The notes beneath the pieces are model-generated. The model was not told the DNA's origin. It did no database searches and saw nothing but the letters and a program-made list of their open reading frames with translations. A stretch of 64,000 nucleotides of DNA. Source: CAKSQF01 sp964568425. GTDB taxonomy: Bacteria; Bacillota; Clostridia; Oscillospirales; CAG-272. Position numbers and translations under genes: made by a program. The DNA lies in assembly GCA_964568425.1 (NCBI GenBank), contig CAZMPO010000008.1, positions 1-64,000 of the forward strand, given 5' to 3'. Positions 61,851 through 64,000 of this stretch are shown piece after piece (positions within the stretch are counted from its first letter, which is position 1; every line of letters begins with the position of its first letter).

Positions 61851-61971
61851 TAGCTTTTTGCGATAATTAACATTTATTTAACACTTTCTCAAAACAATTG
61901 CTAATACCGACCAAACGCGGTGATCTTTTCCTCTCCACCGACATAAACTTACACGAGAGAGGCGGTGTTTT

Positions 61972-63288
61972 TTGAAAATGTATCGGATGTTCTCGTTTGT
62001 TACCGAGGAGATACTTGCTCAAGCGGCAGTTATATCTCTGCTGGTGTTCGGTGTTTATGCAGGAATAAAGCTGAGATTCTTTAACATAACCAAAACACAT
62101 GCGATATGCAGATCTTTGGTTCAAAAAGGGTCGGGGGGCAAAAGGCTCGACTCTATTCGCGCGTTGACTTTAGCACTCGCCGGAACTCTCGGCGTCGGAA
62201 ACATAACGGGCGTTGCGTCCGCGATAGTTTCGGGCGGTCCGGGTGCTGTTTTTTGGATGTGGGTCGCCGCCATATTGTCGATGCTGATAAAATACTGCGA
62301 AATAGTACTTGCCGTCAAAAATCGAGTGATCATAAACGGAGAGAGTTGCGGCGGCGCGATGTACTACATGAAAAGGGTGATCGCGCTTCCCTTTTCAGTA
62401 TTGTGTATCTTTGCCTCATTCGCGATAGGCAATTTCCTTCAGGTAAACGCGATAGTTGAATCGGCGCACGCACTCTCCGACATTGATCCTGCTGTTGTCG
62501 GGGTGATCATCTCGGCGATCGTGTGGCTTGCCATAAGTCGCGGTTCACGCGGTATATCGTCATTTACGCTCTTTCTCGTTCCGATAATGAGCCTTATATA
62601 TGTTGCACTGTCATTGACGATCATCTTAAAAAAATTCGCCTCGATAGCATCGGTATTTTCCCTGATCGTCAGATCAGCTTTTTCCCCGTCCTCCGTGGTG
62701 GGAGGTATCGGCGGATACGGGATCATGCGGTCTATGAAATACGGTATAAACCGAGGTATCGTCTCAAACGAGGCAGGATGCGGAACAGCTCCCATGGCTT
62801 ATGCATCGGCCAATGACAAAACCCCTGTCGAGCAGGGGTTTTGGGGCATATTTGAGGTTTTCGCCGACACGATCATCATGTGTACATTGACAGCTTTTGT
62901 GATTATGTTATCCTACGAGGAAACAATGGGTTTTGCCGGCATGGAGCTTGTCATTGCCTCTTTCGGAATGTCGACTGCTCCGCTCATATGCTCATGTGTG
63001 ATCTTGTTCGGAATCGCGACAATCATCGGATGGTCGTATTATGGAATTAACGCGACAAAATATCTGCTCGGCGAAAGGGGTGTGCGTATATACACGATAA
63101 TTTTCAGCTTGTCTTGTATTCTCGGATCAATACTGTCAGCTGACGCAATATGGACACTGTCCGATTTTTGCATCGGTGGGATGACGCTGTTAAATCTCTG
63201 TTCAATGCTGAAATACACAAACGATATCGCCGACGATACCGACCGTTATTTTGACACGACTGTCAGATCGCGCGGAGCAAGGAAATAA
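61972..63288 (+). CDS. AGCS family alanine/glycine:cation symporter
   Basis: The AGCS family imports alanine or glycine with Na+ or H+. About ten hydrophobic segments are seen over 438 residues. Family blocks are GTLGVGNITGVASAIVSGGPG (given here in part), GAVFWMWVAA and NEAGCGTAPMAYASA, the latter part of the ion- and substrate-binding site. The length is slightly below the usual 450-480. The start is TTG at 61972 with GAGAGAGG about 9 bases upstream; the ATG at 61978 is an alternative. Its last 26 bases overlap the end of hom on the other strand, so no terminator fits between them. Its exact amino acid is not known. Confidence 0.88.
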   Translation: MKMYRMFSFVTEEILAQAAVISLLVFGVYAGIKLRFFNITKTHAICRSLVQKGSGGKRLDSIRALTLALAGTLGVGNITGVASAIVSGGPGAVFWMWVAAILSMLIKYCEIVLAVKNRVIINGESCGGAMYYMKRVIALPFSVLCIFASFAIGNFLQVNAIVESAHALSDIDPAVVGVIISAIVWLAISRGSRGISSFTLFLVPIMSLIYVALSLTIILKKFASIASVFSLIVRSAFSPSSVVGGIGGYGIMRSMKYGINRGIVSNEAGCGTAPMAYASANDKTPVEQGFWGIFEVFADTIIMCTLTAFVIMLSYEETMGFAGMELVIASFGMSTAPLICSCVILFGIATIIGWSYYGINATKYLLGERGVRIYTIIFSLSCILGSILSADAIWTLSDFCIGGMTLLNLCSMLKYTNDIADDTDRYFDTTVRSRGARK

Positions 63289-64000
63289 TGGGAAGATCCG
63301 AACGAACGAGAGTGTTTGTAAAGCTCTTTCTTGAAACATCCTCGCAAATAAACGCGGTAAGCTCGTCCGATGAATAGAGAACGGTCGCACTCGGGAAGAT
63401 CTCTTTGACAAAAGCTTCGGATGCTTGCACTGCCGCATACATTTTGAGCGGAACAAGTGCCTCATCGCAAATGGTATCCTCGTCGGATGCTTGCCATGTC
63501 TCCTGCTTTGGCTGCTTTGTCGGCAGGTGCTTTGCTATGTCGATGATATCGGCAAGAACTGCGCTTGCGGTCGGCAGTGCACCTGCGCCGGGACCGTAAA
63601 ACATCACATCACCTACAGCTCGACCTTTGACAAGGATACTGTTGAAGACGCCGTCGACCATCGATATGGGATTATCGGACAAAACGAGTGCCGGAGAGAC
63701 ACGAATATCTATTCGACCATCCTGGAATTTTCTCGTAGATGCAACCAGTTTCACAGCACCGCCGAAAAGCTTTGCTGTTTTGACATCCTCGGGGGTGATC
63801 TTTTTTATTCCGACCGTCGAGACCATTGAGGGCGATACAAGCGTCCCGAACGCAAGCGCGGCAAGAATACAGATCTTTCTCGCTGAGTCATCACCGTTGA
63901 TATCGGCACTCGGATCGCGCTCAGCATAACCAAGCGCCTGTGCCTCAGCAAGCGCGGACGCCATTGTCTTGCCTTTTTTATCCATTTCGGTAAGAATATA
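63263..64000 (-). CDS. hom: Homoserine dehydrogenase, C-terminal part (runs off the window)
   Basis: Homoserine dehydrogenase reduces aspartate semialdehyde on the route to threonine and methionine. The frame stays open to the window edge (YILTEMDKKGKT), so the NAD-binding N-terminus lies beyond 64000. The visible 246 residues show LAEAQALGYAERDPSADINGDD, written here in part as GYAERDPSADINGDD, then the catalytic-domain FGTLVSP, and MFYGPGAGALPTASAV, a family signature. The C-terminal 50 or so residues look like an ACT domain start (FVKEIFPSATVL). The methionine at 63985 is internal, not the start. The 3' end overlaps the AGCS gene by 26 bases. Confidence 0.9.
   Translation of the reverse strand, partial: YILTEMDKKGKTMASALAEAQALGYAERDPSADINGDDSARKICILAALAFGTLVSPSMVSTVGIKKITPEDVKTAKLFGGAVKLVASTRKFQDGRIDIRVSPALVLSDNPISMVDGVFNSILVKGRAVGDVMFYGPGAGALPTASAVLADIIDIAKHLPTKQPKQETWQASDEDTICDEALVPLKMYAAVQASEAFVKEIFPSATVLYSSDELTAFICEDVSRKSFTNTLVRSDLPIISLLRAI

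Noticed and set aside
61930..61971. Structured leader (CCTCTC/GAGAGG with CACCG/CGGTG) before the AGCS gene
   Set aside because: The two pairings exclude one another in simple folding and match no known riboswitch; only a weak possibility remains.
1..64000. CRISPR array, insertion sequence, prophage or integrative element
   Set aside because: No regularly spaced repeats, transposase, integrase or phage structural gene could be recognised; gene content is ordinary chromosome.

Overview
The window reads as chromosome of a spore-forming, Gram-positive anaerobe of the class Clostridia, of moderate GC, probably a gut or plant-fibre lineage. This is inferred from gene content: sporulation proteins (YunB, a SpoIID-like protein), HrcA/CIRCE heat-shock control, a class B sortase, a YitT protein, a PPi-type phosphofructokinase and conserved clostridial proteins of unknown function. 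Genus cannot be fixed from sequence alone. I see no phage, insertion sequence, CRISPR array or rRNA operon. Nearly everything is core metabolism, information processing or cell envelope.

Layout. 1-6.8 kb: the tail of an unknown gene, a GNAT acetyltransferase flanked by a short direct repeat, a GMP synthase with no glutaminase domain, and a carbohydrate block. That block is a GH43 enzyme plus an operon of a Gfo/Idh protein, a GH39-type glycosidase and an SDR, with yunB divergent from GH43. 6.9-17.3 kb (+): an acidic protein, HAD phosphatase, AI-2E-family permease, uvrB, murI, uvrA, sortase B and a family 2 glycosyltransferase. 17.4-23.3 kb (+): the heat-shock cluster hrcA-grpE-dnaK-dnaJ-prmA under a CIRCE operator. 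23.4-26.8 kb (+): envelope genes (Thr-rich lipoprotein, YitT, a copper-amine-oxidase-like protein, M15 carboxypeptidase). 26.9-34.2 kb (+): tRNA-Glu(CUC), PPi-PFK, serC-serA and a two-gene ABC exporter.

34.3-40.2 kb (-): gltX-glnS, and a MATE exporter coupled to a Gfo/Idh oxidoreductase. 40.4-41.3 kb (+): fba. 41.4-52.6 kb (-): a long co-directional run ligA-obgE-prfA-tsaC/ywlC-parC-spoIID-like-tetR-exonuclease. 52.8-56.9 kb (-): two conserved proteins of unknown function, pgi and a DacF-type carboxypeptidase. 57.0-59.7 kb (+): the tldD-tldE pair. 59.8-61.9 kb (-): groES-groEL with its own CIRCE. 62.0-64.0 kb: an AGCS amino-acid symporter and the 3' part of hom, tail to tail with a small overlap.

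How it fits together. pgi, fba and PPi-PFK are three steps of glycolysis. hom, serA and serC are amino-acid steps. The two CIRCE sites place both chaperone systems under the HrcA encoded here. Most promoters have recognisable -35/-10 boxes 16-17 bp apart, and several units end in strong hairpins. I found no convincing wholly new system. The best leads are the GATase-less GMP synthase, the M15 peptidase with an inserted Cys4 knuckle, the internally duplicated ABC permease, a Gfo/Idh protein lacking its EKP lysine, and two conserved proteins of unknown role.
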